This document shows positions 33,031 to 41,111 of a DNA stretch of 64,000 nt, piece by piece. Position 1 is the stretch's first letter; every line of letters begins with the position of its first letter. The stretch lies in NCBI GenBank assembly GCA_041390905.1, contig JAWKPA010000015.1, positions 372,001 to 436,000 of the forward strand, given 5' to 3'. Source of the stretch: JACKCD01 sp041390905 (GTDB lineage Bacteria; Chloroflexota; Anaerolineae; Promineifilales; Promineifilaceae). The translations under genes were made by a program, and so were the position numbers. A model generated the notes under the pieces. It was not told the origin of the DNA. It saw nothing but the letters and a program-made list of their open reading frames with translations, and made no database searches.

Positions 33031-34595
33031 TCTGCGGGCAAGCTGAAGTGATAGATAGCCAGGTCGTTGAAGCGAATTGTATCCTGTAGCTGGTAACGGT
33101 CTGAAAGCCAGGCCAGGTGGGGATGGGTGGGCTGACGGGCAGCCACGGCTTCTTCGGCCTGGGCGCGGTCGAGCAGGATGAGGTAGACGTGGGGGTGGTT
33201 GGAAACGGCCGTTTCCAAATCGGCCGTTGCCCAAAGCCCCAAAGCCGCTTGCGTGGCGGAAGCCAGCGTATCGCTGGGGCTGCCCGGCTCATCGGCAATA
33301 AACTGCTGTGGCAGGGCGCGATTGTAGAGATAGGTTGGGAAAAACGTCAGTTTGTTGCTGTGGATGATGGCCGCATCAGGTTCGGCGTGGTCGGCCAGCC
33401 AGGCGGCGGCAGCGGCAAAGGGGGGGCGGGGAAAGGTGGCGTAGGTGTAGTGGTTGAGGAGGGAGGCGGTGAGAATAACGGCCGTTAATCCCCCCAATCC
33501 CCATTTTACTCCCTTTGGCATCTTGCCCGCAGCCAAAACCAGCCCCAGCAGCACCCAATAGGCAAGTGCCGAGGGCAAAAACGCCCGCAGTGTGTAGACC
33601 GGCTGAACTTGAGACACGAGAAAACCCAGCGCGGGGGGAAGCAGGGTGGCGAAACCAAGAAGCTGCAAGGCCGGAGAACGCAGTGACGCCGCTGTGCGGA
33701 ATGCCATTAGCAGGAAAATGGGGACAAGGAGGCTGAGAAAAAGCACCAGGGGGAGCAGCCAGCCAGGGAGTGCCTCGTTGTCATAGGCAGCATGAAAGGC
33801 CAGCAGCGTTTGCAGCAGTTCAGTTAGCCCAGGACGGGCTACCCAGTAGTTTTGCTGCACGCGGCCAAGCTGGCTGGGCAAAATGGTAAGCCACGGCGCA
33901 TAAAGCAGCAGCATGAGCGCGTAGCTGCCCACCACCCCCTGCCACCGCTGCCACCCCCGTCGAACCCACTGCCACACCGCCCAAATTCCCAGAGTTGCCA
34001 GATACAGTGCGCCCAGGGTGTGGGTATACAGCACCAATGCTCCACAGACGGCAAACAGTAGCCAGTCACGACGCTGGTTGGTGCGCCAGCCGCGCAGCCA
34101 GAAGAGGGTTGCCAGCATGGTCAAGCAGCCGAGCAGCCCGTACATACGGGCTTCCTGGGAGTAGTAGATGTGGAAGGGGGAAAGGGCGATGAGCAGGGCG
34201 GCGAGGAGGGGGAGGGATTGGAGATTGGAGATTGGAGATTGGAGATTGGACAAGGTTTGCAATCTCCAATCTCCAATCTCTTGTCCCAACAAATAGCCTA
34301 CGAATACAGTTGCCGTGCCAAGCAAGACCGACAGCAGCCGCACGGCAGCCGGGGATGAGCCGACGAGCTGCATCCAGCCGTGGAGGAGCCAGAAGTAGAG
34401 CAGGGGGTGGACGTTGGCGGCGACGCCGTTGGTGAGGGTGATGGTGCCGTTGAGCATGGCGGCCAGCGATTTTTCGGCAAAGAGAATGGCAAGGGCTTCG
34501 TCGTACCAGAGGAAACGGCCGTTTAAATTCACCAGCCGCAGCCCAAAAGCCAGCAGCAAAATCAATAGTAGCGAGATAGCGCGTTTTATCGTCAT
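33027..34595 (-). CDS. PMT_2/GT39-type membrane glycosyltransferase with embedded repeat
   Basis: The 522-residue protein has about 10-12 membrane segments. The first extracytoplasmic loop holds FLWYDEALAILFAEKS, with the acidic D-E pair of GT-C enzymes, and a later loop has SPFHIYYSQEARMYGL, a common feature of bacterial PMT_2 proteins. It should transfer a sugar from a polyprenyl-phosphate donor outside the membrane. Residues about 105-127 are translated from a dispersed GGAGATTGG repeat (34214-34282) that is in frame and open. The ATG overlaps the stop of the upstream gene (ATGA). Confidence 0.85.
   Translation of the reverse strand: MTIKRAISLLLILLLAFGLRLVNLNGRFLWYDEALAILFAEKSLAAMLNGTITLTNGVAANVHPLLYFWLLHGWMQLVGSSPAAVRLLSVLLGTATVFVGYLLGQEIGDWRLQTLSNLQSPISNLQSLPLLAALLIALSPFHIYYSQEARMYGLLGCLTMLATLFWLRGWRTNQRRDWLLFAVCGALVLYTHTLGALYLATLGIWAVWQWVRRGWQRWQGVVGSYALMLLLYAPWLTILPSQLGRVQQNYWVARPGLTELLQTLLAFHAAYDNEALPGWLLPLVLFLSLLVPIFLLMAFRTAASLRSPALQLLGFATLLPPALGFLVSQVQPVYTLRAFLPSALAYWVLLGLVLAAGKMPKGVKWGLGGLTAVILTASLLNHYTYATFPRPPFAAAAAWLADHAEPDAAIIHSNKLTFFPTYLYNRALPQQFIADEPGSPSDTLASATQAALGLWATADLETAVSNHPHVYLILLDRAQAEEAVAARQPTHPHLAWLSDRYQLQDTIRFNDLAIYHFSLPAD
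34214..34282. repeat. GGAGATTGG-type hairpin repeat lying inside a coding sequence
   Basis: Four or five GGAGATTGG words, loop ACAAGGTTTGCAA, then TCTCCAATCTCCAATCTC. It is 69 bp long (a multiple of three) and open in the gene's frame on the minus strand, where it reads IGDWRLQTLSNLQSPISNL. Confidence 0.85.
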
Positions 34596-36226
34596 GGTGC
34601 TTCAAACAAAATTAGCTCCGAATTTCCACCTTCAAAATAGCGGGCGGTGGAGTCATCGGCAGTAGCGGTTAGCAATGACAGCGCATATGAATGCGGCCGC
34701 TGTTCTACGGGAAAACCCATCAAATCCAGTAAGGTTGGAAACAGATTAAAATGACTAGCCTGATAACTTGGGTACAGATCAAAAGCGTGCTGGCCTATCA
34801 AAATGATGGGAACCCGCGCCTCCTGTTGGCTGCTGCCACCGTGCATCCACGACTCTCCATTTTCAACCAAGGTATCACCATGATCACCTGTGTAAAGATA
34901 GAGCGTATTCCCAATTGCACCGGGATCAGGAATAAGCCGCCGCCAAAAACCGTCCACATTATAGCGAATGGCATTGTCGTAAGTGTTGCTGACAAGCGCC
35001 ACATCTCCATAAGCCCCAGTGGGCGGGACTGGCATCCAAATAGCGGCTTCCATTGGATAGCGGTCGTTATAGTGAAAATGCACTCCGTCCTTATTAACTA
35101 AAATAAAATTCCCTGTAGATTGGTTTGTGATAGCACGTATCTGTTCTGCCACGGCAAAATCTACCGTCTGCCCTGCTGGTAATTGGTCACTATTGATCCA
35201 GTGATCCACATAGTCCAGATCATTAATGGACATACTATTCCACAAATGTGCTGTTTGGGCATCAAAATAATAGGTGGTGTAACCCATGGCTTTGGCATAT
35301 TGGAAGAGAGTGGGGTATTGCTCATGCTTGTAATCTGTGTCGGGCAATTGGCTGATTCCACTGATGAGGATACTGTTGGATTTACGGCTATCAGTGGCAG
35401 CAGCACTGGCAATGCCCCAACTGGTAGCCAGCCCTTGTGCTTGCAGCATATCTAAGTAGGGGGTTGTAGGGCGAGCATAACCATTTATACTGAGGTGATC
35501 GCCTCGCAAGCTTTCGTCAATAATGTAGATAATGTTGTTGGTTGGTGGTTTCTCCGCCCTATAGTCAAGCTGCTCTCGGTCACGCCGGGCAGATTGGGTT
35601 TCTGACCACAAGGTAGCTGCCACTGTTCTAAACATGGCTGGCAAGGAAAGGGCGGGGCTTTCGCTATAGAAGCGCATACCGAGGCGAAGGTTTAGGTAAT
35701 GTTGGTCGGCGTGGAAAACCAGGGAGCCAGCTAGAAGCAGGGTGAGCAAAACGGCCGTAAATAATTTCCATCCCGTGCCTTCCGGCCGGCGCACGCCCCA
35801 TAGCAGCCCGCCATAGAGGGCAATGGGCAGCAAACTGGCCGTTGCTAAAAACGAGGCCGAATCCGCCCACAAGCGTAACGGGGAAGCGAAAGCGGTGTAG
35901 AGGTCGCGTACACTCATAAAGCGGTTGAGCGTGTAGCCATAGCTATATTGCGGCACAATTGCGGCGACAAAGAGCAGGAAATAGAGCCAGCGCCACCCTT
36001 TGGTTGCTGTAAAAGAAGCCCATATGAATGAGATGACCAAAAAAAGAGAGAGTAAAATTTCCCCTGTGCCTAACAGCCGAAGCGGGAGGGTGGCAAAGTT
36101 AGTGAGATTGAAAAAGTAGTAGACTTGGGCGGCCCATTGCCACTCTTCGTAAAGCAACAGGAAGAGGCTAAAGGCAATGGCTGCCAGGAAAGCGTGATCT
36201 TTTATTGCTTGGTTCTGTTGCGTCAT
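34592..36226 (-). CDS. Membrane sulfatase-fold transferase (EptA/phosphoethanolamine-transferase-like)
   Basis: The 544-residue protein has about five membrane segments (residues 12-190) and an extracytoplasmic alkaline-phosphatase-fold domain. Motifs are the metal site NNIIYIIDESLRGDHLSING, the nucleophile region ATDSRKSNSILISG, where the Thr is the likely phosphoryl acceptor, and GDHGDTLVENGESWMHGG. These fit EptA/CptA-like enzymes that modify lipids or glycans with phosphoethanolamine; LTA-synthase-like glycerophosphate transfer is an alternative. No clear ribosome site is present. It is coupled to the glycosyltransferase downstream by ATGA. Confidence 0.82.
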   Translation of the reverse strand: MTQQNQAIKDHAFLAAIAFSLFLLLYEEWQWAAQVYYFFNLTNFATLPLRLLGTGEILLSLFLVISFIWASFTATKGWRWLYFLLFVAAIVPQYSYGYTLNRFMSVRDLYTAFASPLRLWADSASFLATASLLPIALYGGLLWGVRRPEGTGWKLFTAVLLTLLLAGSLVFHADQHYLNLRLGMRFYSESPALSLPAMFRTVAATLWSETQSARRDREQLDYRAEKPPTNNIIYIIDESLRGDHLSINGYARPTTPYLDMLQAQGLATSWGIASAAATDSRKSNSILISGISQLPDTDYKHEQYPTLFQYAKAMGYTTYYFDAQTAHLWNSMSINDLDYVDHWINSDQLPAGQTVDFAVAEQIRAITNQSTGNFILVNKDGVHFHYNDRYPMEAAIWMPVPPTGAYGDVALVSNTYDNAIRYNVDGFWRRLIPDPGAIGNTLYLYTGDHGDTLVENGESWMHGGSSQQEARVPIILIGQHAFDLYPSYQASHFNLFPTLLDLMGFPVEQRPHSYALSLLTATADDSTARYFEGGNSELILFEAP

Positions 36227-36302
36227 TTTATTGATTGCCGTTTTGTTTTTCGTAAGTCACTGTTCATATCTATCCCAAATGAACAAGCTTAGAGTCAACC
36301 TA

Positions 36303-36385
36303 TGTCATTTCGACGAGTCTGCGAGGAGAAACCCCGTTCTCTTTGCCGATAGGAATGGGATTTTTCGGAGGGCTTCGAAGTGACA
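36303..36385. repeat. MITE/REP-like inverted repeat, TGTCATTTCG family (copy 2)
   Basis: TGTCATTTCGACGAGTCTGC with GAGGAGAAACCCC at one side and GGGATTTTTCGGAGGGCTTC with GAAGTGACA at the other. Related to 7038-7122 by the same arms and order. Confidence 0.75.
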
Positions 36386-36440
36386 CGTGTATCGTTACTT
36401 TTGTAAATCATTATTAGACATTATCGGAATTAACTTTATG

Positions 36441-36500
36441 TCACGCAAAGGCGCAAAGGCGCAAAGGGAAAAAACTTGGCATCTTTGCGTCTTTGCGTGA
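36441..36500. repeat. CGCAAAGG-word hairpin repeat
   Basis: TCACGCAAAGGCGCAAAGG with a further GCGCAAAG, a 16-nt loop, and CTTTGCGTCTTTGCGTGA. Built from tandem words like the other families. Confidence 0.8.
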
Positions 36501-36536
36501 GAAATTCTTATTCCCGATATTCTCTATTGTTGAGCA

Positions 36537-38561
36537 TCATTTTAGGGCATACAGCGTGTAGCTGCCCTCCCAAACGGCCACGGGGTCGAGCGTGGTGTCA
36601 ATCAACTGCTGCAAAATCGCCAGGTCGCGGTCAGTAATTGGCTCAAACCCTTGCTCGTGCAGAAAAGCCAGCCCGGCGTGGTTGATAAGGACGTGGGTTA
36701 GGCCACGGCTGCGCCACGCGGCGGCGATGGTGGCGGCATCTTGTCCCTGGTAATGCGTGGCGTGCAGGTGGAAGTCCAGCATACTATCGGGATGGCAAAT
36801 GACGCGGCAGCCGTAGCTGCGCGGCTCCCATAAGAACAGCACCTGGGAATTGGGAGGCAGTTGATTGATGCGCTCCAGCACCTGTTGATAGTCGCCCAGC
36901 CGCCGCTGGCGAAATTGGCTAACCGTTTCTTGCCCCAGCAGCACTGGCAGGGGGTTGATCTGGACAAATTGGGTAAGGTGGGTCAGCAGCAGCAGGGCGA
37001 GGGTGAGGCTGAGGGCAACCTGCGCCAGCCAGTTGACGTTGAGCTGGGGGCGGGTGAGGGTGTGGAGGCGGGACAGGGCGAGGGCGGAGAGAACGGCCGT
37101 TATGCCAAGCAGCGGCAGCAGCAGTCTTGACTGTACCAACTGTGCCGACCGCGCCATGCCCAGCAACCAGAAGAGGTAATTGATGGTGAAGAAGGTGAGC
37201 AGGTGGAAAACGGCCGTTTTTTCCCGTGACCCCAATTTAGACCACACAACCGGCAGCAGTACCAGCCCCCCCAGCACAAAAGGGCCGATGGTGGCGTCAA
37301 AATATTGGCTGCCGCTGCTGCCCAAAATGGTTGCTTCAAATGGGGCGGTGAGCAGCCGCCAGGGAGCCGTTGCCAGCAGACCCGTGCCGGGGCGGGCATA
37401 GGACCAACTGCGCCAGGCGTCCCAGTAAAGGCCGTTTTGGAAGAAAAAGGGATAGGTGGGGTTGCCGGTGGTGAGCCAGTTTTTGAGCAGCCAGGGGAGG
37501 GTGGTGAGGGTGGTAACGGCCGTTAATCCCCCCACCTGCCGCCCGATTTGCCCCCACGGTTCACGCCGTAGCTGCCACAGCAGTGCCAGCCCCATGGCGA
37601 TGGGGATGACGATGGCGGTGTATTTAACCCCGGCGGCAAAGCCGCAGAAGAGGCCGAGGATGACCAGATTGCGGGGCGTTGGGGCGGTTTGCCAGCGGCG
37701 GAAGAGGTAGAAAACGGCCGTGGCATAAAAAAGCAGCGTCAAATCTACATAAGCGTCCCCCAGTTCTTCGAGGAAGAGGGGGACGGTGAGAAGGATAACG
37801 GCCGTTAACCACGCCGCCTCTCGCCCAAACAACTGCCGCGCCAGCGTGGTTGCCATGATCAGCCCCATGACCCCGTAGCCAAAATGGAGCAGCGGAGCCA
37901 TGCTATCGCCCCACAGCAGCACCCCCAGCAAAAACTGCATTTCGCCAAGCTGGGGAAAGCCAAGAAAAGCGATGTCGCGCAGGTGGGTGATGCGGCCGGC
38001 GTTGGCAAAAAGTTGGGGGCCAGTGAGATGATAGGTGAGGGCATCCCAGGCGGTTTCGGGGGTAAGTGCCAGCAGGAAGGCTATGAGCAGGTTGGCAATG
38101 GCGTAGATGGCGAGCCAGCGTTCAAAGTGGGTGGTGGGTTTGGGGAGGGAAAGTTGACGGAGGGTGTGAAAAACGGCCGTTAATTCCCGCCGCATCCCCA
38201 CCGCCAGCAGCAGCACCATCCCCCACGCTACCAGCGGCTGCAGCAGCCCCACCATCCCCACCGCCAGCGTCAGAAATGACAAAGCTCCCAGCCCCAGTCC
38301 GCTGTAAAGTGCGAGCTGCCTCCAGACCTCTGAGGTTTCTAAAACCTCAGAGGTCTTACCCACCATTTTTTTTCCTAATGCCGCCGCCAGCCACAGCAAA
38401 CCCAGCCACATGACCACGCTGCCCAACGTGCGTCCCAGCCCGGCTAACAAAGGCAGATCAAATGGTTTATGCGCCCAAAAGTAGGCAGCGACGAGAAGGA
38501 ATAGCCAGAGGATGGTAAAAACGGCCGTTAGCCCCCACCCCCATTCACCCTTTTTATACAT
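36537..38561 (-). CDS. Large multi-pass membrane protein, PMT_2/ArnT-like glycosyltransferase
   Basis: The 674-residue protein has about 11-13 membrane segments. The loop around residue 165-190 contains ETAWDALTYHLTGPQLFANA, and a GDAYVDLTLLFYATAVFYLF segment follows, as in bacterial GT-C proteins of unknown acceptor. The C-terminal 170 residues are outside and contain LFLWEPRSYGCRVICHPDSM. Residues 69-79 (KTSEVLETSEV) are translated from a 32-bp perfect palindrome (38324-38355) between two membrane segments. Many AACGGCCGTT copies (seven or eight) lie in this one gene. Start ATG 38561; no strong ribosome site. Confidence 0.78.
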   Translation of the reverse strand: MYKKGEWGWGLTAVFTILWLFLLVAAYFWAHKPFDLPLLAGLGRTLGSVVMWLGLLWLAAALGKKMVGKTSEVLETSEVWRQLALYSGLGLGALSFLTLAVGMVGLLQPLVAWGMVLLLAVGMRRELTAVFHTLRQLSLPKPTTHFERWLAIYAIANLLIAFLLALTPETAWDALTYHLTGPQLFANAGRITHLRDIAFLGFPQLGEMQFLLGVLLWGDSMAPLLHFGYGVMGLIMATTLARQLFGREAAWLTAVILLTVPLFLEELGDAYVDLTLLFYATAVFYLFRRWQTAPTPRNLVILGLFCGFAAGVKYTAIVIPIAMGLALLWQLRREPWGQIGRQVGGLTAVTTLTTLPWLLKNWLTTGNPTYPFFFQNGLYWDAWRSWSYARPGTGLLATAPWRLLTAPFEATILGSSGSQYFDATIGPFVLGGLVLLPVVWSKLGSREKTAVFHLLTFFTINYLFWLLGMARSAQLVQSRLLLPLLGITAVLSALALSRLHTLTRPQLNVNWLAQVALSLTLALLLLTHLTQFVQINPLPVLLGQETVSQFRQRRLGDYQQVLERINQLPPNSQVLFLWEPRSYGCRVICHPDSMLDFHLHATHYQGQDAATIAAAWRSRGLTHVLINHAGLAFLHEQGFEPITDRDLAILQQLIDTTLDPVAVWEGSYTLYALK
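38324..38355. repeat. 32-bp palindromic repeat inside a coding sequence
   Basis: AGACCTCTGAGGTTT (38324-38338) and AAACCTCAGAGGTCT (38341-38355) are perfect inverted copies with a 2-nt centre. In the gene's frame it is open and encodes KTSEVLETSEV. Confidence 0.85.
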
Positions 38562-38622
38562 TAAAATTCACCCCTTTTATACCCCTCCCTTTTTTCCACT
38601 TTGCTATGATACCCTTACTTTG

Positions 38623-38684
38623 GCCAAAAATGAGACCATTTTTGGCGAGGGATCACGCACAGGGCACTGGGGCAACCCAGTGCC
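38623..38684. repeat. Two hairpins upstream of the amidase gene
   Basis: GCCAAAAATG-AGAC-CATTTTTGGC (38623-38646) is a perfect 10-bp stem; GGCACTGGG-GCAA-CCCAGTGCC (38663-38684) has a 9/8-bp stem. They end 31 bp before the amidase ATG. Confidence 0.65.
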
Positions 38685-38715
38685 TACCTCGCTGACCAAA
38701 TCCGAAGAGGTTTTT

Positions 38716-41016
38716 ATGAACACCAGAACCCGCAAGTTTGACGCAATTTTACTGCTGTTTGCGCTCCTTGCCATTGCTTACCCCGTCGCTGGCTCCGGTT
38801 TATTCCAACCACCCGAAACTCGGGTGGCAGATATGACGTTTGCCGGCCCCAATTTTGAGGGAGCAGAGGCGCAGGGGATAATGGCACAGGTGGAAGGGTT
38901 GCAATTACAGGATCCGTCATTGACTAGCTCGTATACGTCGCCTGTCATTGAAGCACCGATTCCGTTTAACGCGTTGTTTCCCCAGTGGATTGCCGATGTG
39001 CCGGCCGGAACGGGAATGAGTATTGCCGTGCGGACGGGAACGGAAAACGGCCGTTGGAGCGACTGGTACCCCGTTGAAGAAAACCACGACTGGACGCGAC
39101 CAGAAGACCCTGACGTGGTTGGCACCATGATTACGGTTTCGGCCGAAGATATTGTTCATCGTTATGTGCAGTACTCTATTGGTTTCAGCCGCTATGATGG
39201 TCAGGCCACGCCCTTGCTCAAAGAGCTGCATTTTACCTTTATTGATTCCACCGCCGGGCCAACGATGGGAGAAATGGTTGCCCAGCAGCAAGCCCTGGAT
39301 GCCAGTCAGCCCCGAACTTTTGCCGCTGAAGGTGTAGCCCCCAACAAATTTGCCAAGCCGGCCGTCATCAGCCGTCAAGTTTGGTGTACTGATCCCGACT
39401 GCAACTACAGCAATGGGTTGGAATATGAGCCAGTTACCCACCTGATTTTGCACCACACCGTCAGCAGCAACAGCAGCAGCGATTGGCCGGCCGTTGTTCG
39501 TGCCATCTGGAAATTCCACACCTACTCTCGCGGCTGGGGCGACATTGGCTACAACTATCTGGCTGACCGCAACGGCGTAATTTACGAAGGGCATTTGGGC
39601 GGGGATGACGTGATTGGTACCCACGCCTCGGCGGCCAATCGTGGCTCGATGGCACTGTCGCTTATTGGCACCTTCACCCTGCCCGATGATTCCCCGCCCG
39701 GCATTCAGCCGCCGCAGCCGATGCTGGAAGCGGCCGCTAATCTGTTTGCCTGGAAAGCTGACCAAAAAGGGATTAACGTCTATGATGCCGGCCGACTCCC
39801 CAACATGACCTGGGGGTTGCCAAAGCTCATGGGACACCGCGACGTGTACGGCGGCACCAACACCGAATGCCCCGGCGAACAGGCATACCGGCTGCTGCCC
39901 TGGCTGCGCGATGCCGTTGCCCAGCGGCTTGGCTATCAGTCGCCCTATGTCTACATTGATGAAACCAGCAGCAACTTCAAGCGCAGCAACAACAGTTGGC
40001 ATGAGGGGCCGGCTGGCTGCGGCAACAACGGTCATTCTTACTACACCTGGTCGGTGACTGACCCCAACGCCAGCACCAACTGGGGCGAGTGGACGCTGGC
40101 CGTGCCGCAGGAAGGGGTGTACAAGCTTGAGGTTTATGCGCCTTATTGCACAACCGGCCGTTCAGAAACCGATGGCGCACGGTACATTGTGACCCACGCC
40201 AACGGCAGCAGCACTGTGACCATCAGCCACGACGATAACATAGGGCTATGGATGTCGCTGGGTGAGTTCCCGCTGCGGGCTGATGGTTCGGGCAAGCTGC
40301 GGCTTACAGACTTGACCAGCACCGATGATGGCCGTGGTGTCTGGTTTGATGCTGTGCGGCTGCGGCGCACGGACGGTGCCTTGCCACCGCAAATGCCGAC
40401 GATTACGCCGGAGCAGCCCACGGCTGATCTTTGGCTTACCAACCGTACCATTGCCTTCAACTGGCTGGTGGGCAATGGCGGCGGCGTGGAGCGCACCTGG
40501 CTACAGGTGGCGACTGACCCTGGCTTTACTAATATGGTGGTGGATTTGAACTGGGCGGGGCTGGTGCAGACATACACCCACACCTTTACCCAGGATTTTG
40601 CTGAGTTGTACTGGCGGGTGGTGGTGAAGACGGCGACGACGCAGGTGGTTGCCTCTCCGTCCAAATTTGCCATTGATACGACGGGGCCAGTAACGGCCGT
40701 TCATGGTTACTACATTCTCGGCTGGAATGGCAAACAGGTTGTGGCCTGGGGTGGGCAGGACAATTTGTCTGGCATTGCTAACTACAAGATTGAATACAGG
40801 GCGGCCGACGAGGCCAACTGGACAACCTGGCTGGCAAGCACCGCCGCTACCACTGCTATGTTCACCCCGCCTAACCCCGCGCTGGTTTACGAATTCCGCA
40901 GCCAGGGCGTTGACCATTTGGGCAATGCCGAACCCGCCCACGCGGTAGCCGATCTCAACACCCTACAGGCAAAACCGCTGCCTCATGCTATAATGCTGCC
41001 AGTCATTATGAAATAG
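38716..41016 (+). CDS. Secreted N-acetylmuramoyl-L-alanine amidase (PGRP/Amidase_2) with golvesin-like C-terminus
   Basis: The 766-residue protein starts at ATG 38716 with a signal peptide (AILLLFALLAIAYPVAGSGL). After an N-terminal beta domain comes the PGRP amidase (about residues 240-410). The zinc ligands are His in THLILHHTVSSNSSSDW, His in KLMGHRDVYGGTNTECPGEQ and the Cys there; the Tyr in GDIGYNYLADRNGVIYEG fits catalysis. Then a golvesin/xanthan-lyase-like domain (YVYIDETSSNFKRSNNSWHE to about 560) and fibronectin-like segments follow. It would cut peptidoglycan cross-peptides outside the cell. A longer frame back to 38512 lacks support. Confidence 0.88.
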   Translation: MNTRTRKFDAILLLFALLAIAYPVAGSGLFQPPETRVADMTFAGPNFEGAEAQGIMAQVEGLQLQDPSLTSSYTSPVIEAPIPFNALFPQWIADVPAGTGMSIAVRTGTENGRWSDWYPVEENHDWTRPEDPDVVGTMITVSAEDIVHRYVQYSIGFSRYDGQATPLLKELHFTFIDSTAGPTMGEMVAQQQALDASQPRTFAAEGVAPNKFAKPAVISRQVWCTDPDCNYSNGLEYEPVTHLILHHTVSSNSSSDWPAVVRAIWKFHTYSRGWGDIGYNYLADRNGVIYEGHLGGDDVIGTHASAANRGSMALSLIGTFTLPDDSPPGIQPPQPMLEAAANLFAWKADQKGINVYDAGRLPNMTWGLPKLMGHRDVYGGTNTECPGEQAYRLLPWLRDAVAQRLGYQSPYVYIDETSSNFKRSNNSWHEGPAGCGNNGHSYYTWSVTDPNASTNWGEWTLAVPQEGVYKLEVYAPYCTTGRSETDGARYIVTHANGSSTVTISHDDNIGLWMSLGEFPLRADGSGKLRLTDLTSTDDGRGVWFDAVRLRRTDGALPPQMPTITPEQPTADLWLTNRTIAFNWLVGNGGGVERTWLQVATDPGFTNMVVDLNWAGLVQTYTHTFTQDFAELYWRVVVKTATTQVVASPSKFAIDTTGPVTAVHGYYILGWNGKQVVAWGGQDNLSGIANYKIEYRAADEANWTTWLASTAATTAMFTPPNPALVYEFRSQGVDHLGNAEPAHAVADLNTLQAKPLPHAIMLPVIMK

Positions 41017-41094
41017 TTAATTATGAATGATGAATTATGAATTATGAATTGCTCCCTTCCTAATTCCTAATTCATAATTCCTAATTCATAATTT
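41017..41094. repeat. AATTATGAATT-word hairpin repeat
   Basis: TTAATTATGAATGATGAATT words, loop GCTCCCTTCC, then TAATTCCTAATTCATAATTC words. It begins at the base after the amidase stop codon and ends 17 bp before the next start. Confidence 0.8.
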
Positions 41095-41111
41095 GGGCTG
41101 AGGATGAAGAG

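Larger units (their letters stand above)
36227..36536. other. Intergenic region made largely of two repeats
   Basis: This 310-bp gap contains a TGTCATTTCG-family inverted repeat (36303-36385) and a CGCAAAGG hairpin (36441-36500). Apart from these no gene or promoter was recognised. Confidence 0.7.

Noticed and set aside
38917..40035. 372-codon minus-strand open frame opposite the amidase
   Set aside because: The PGRP amidase with its zinc ligands is on the plus strand; the antisense frame has no motif.
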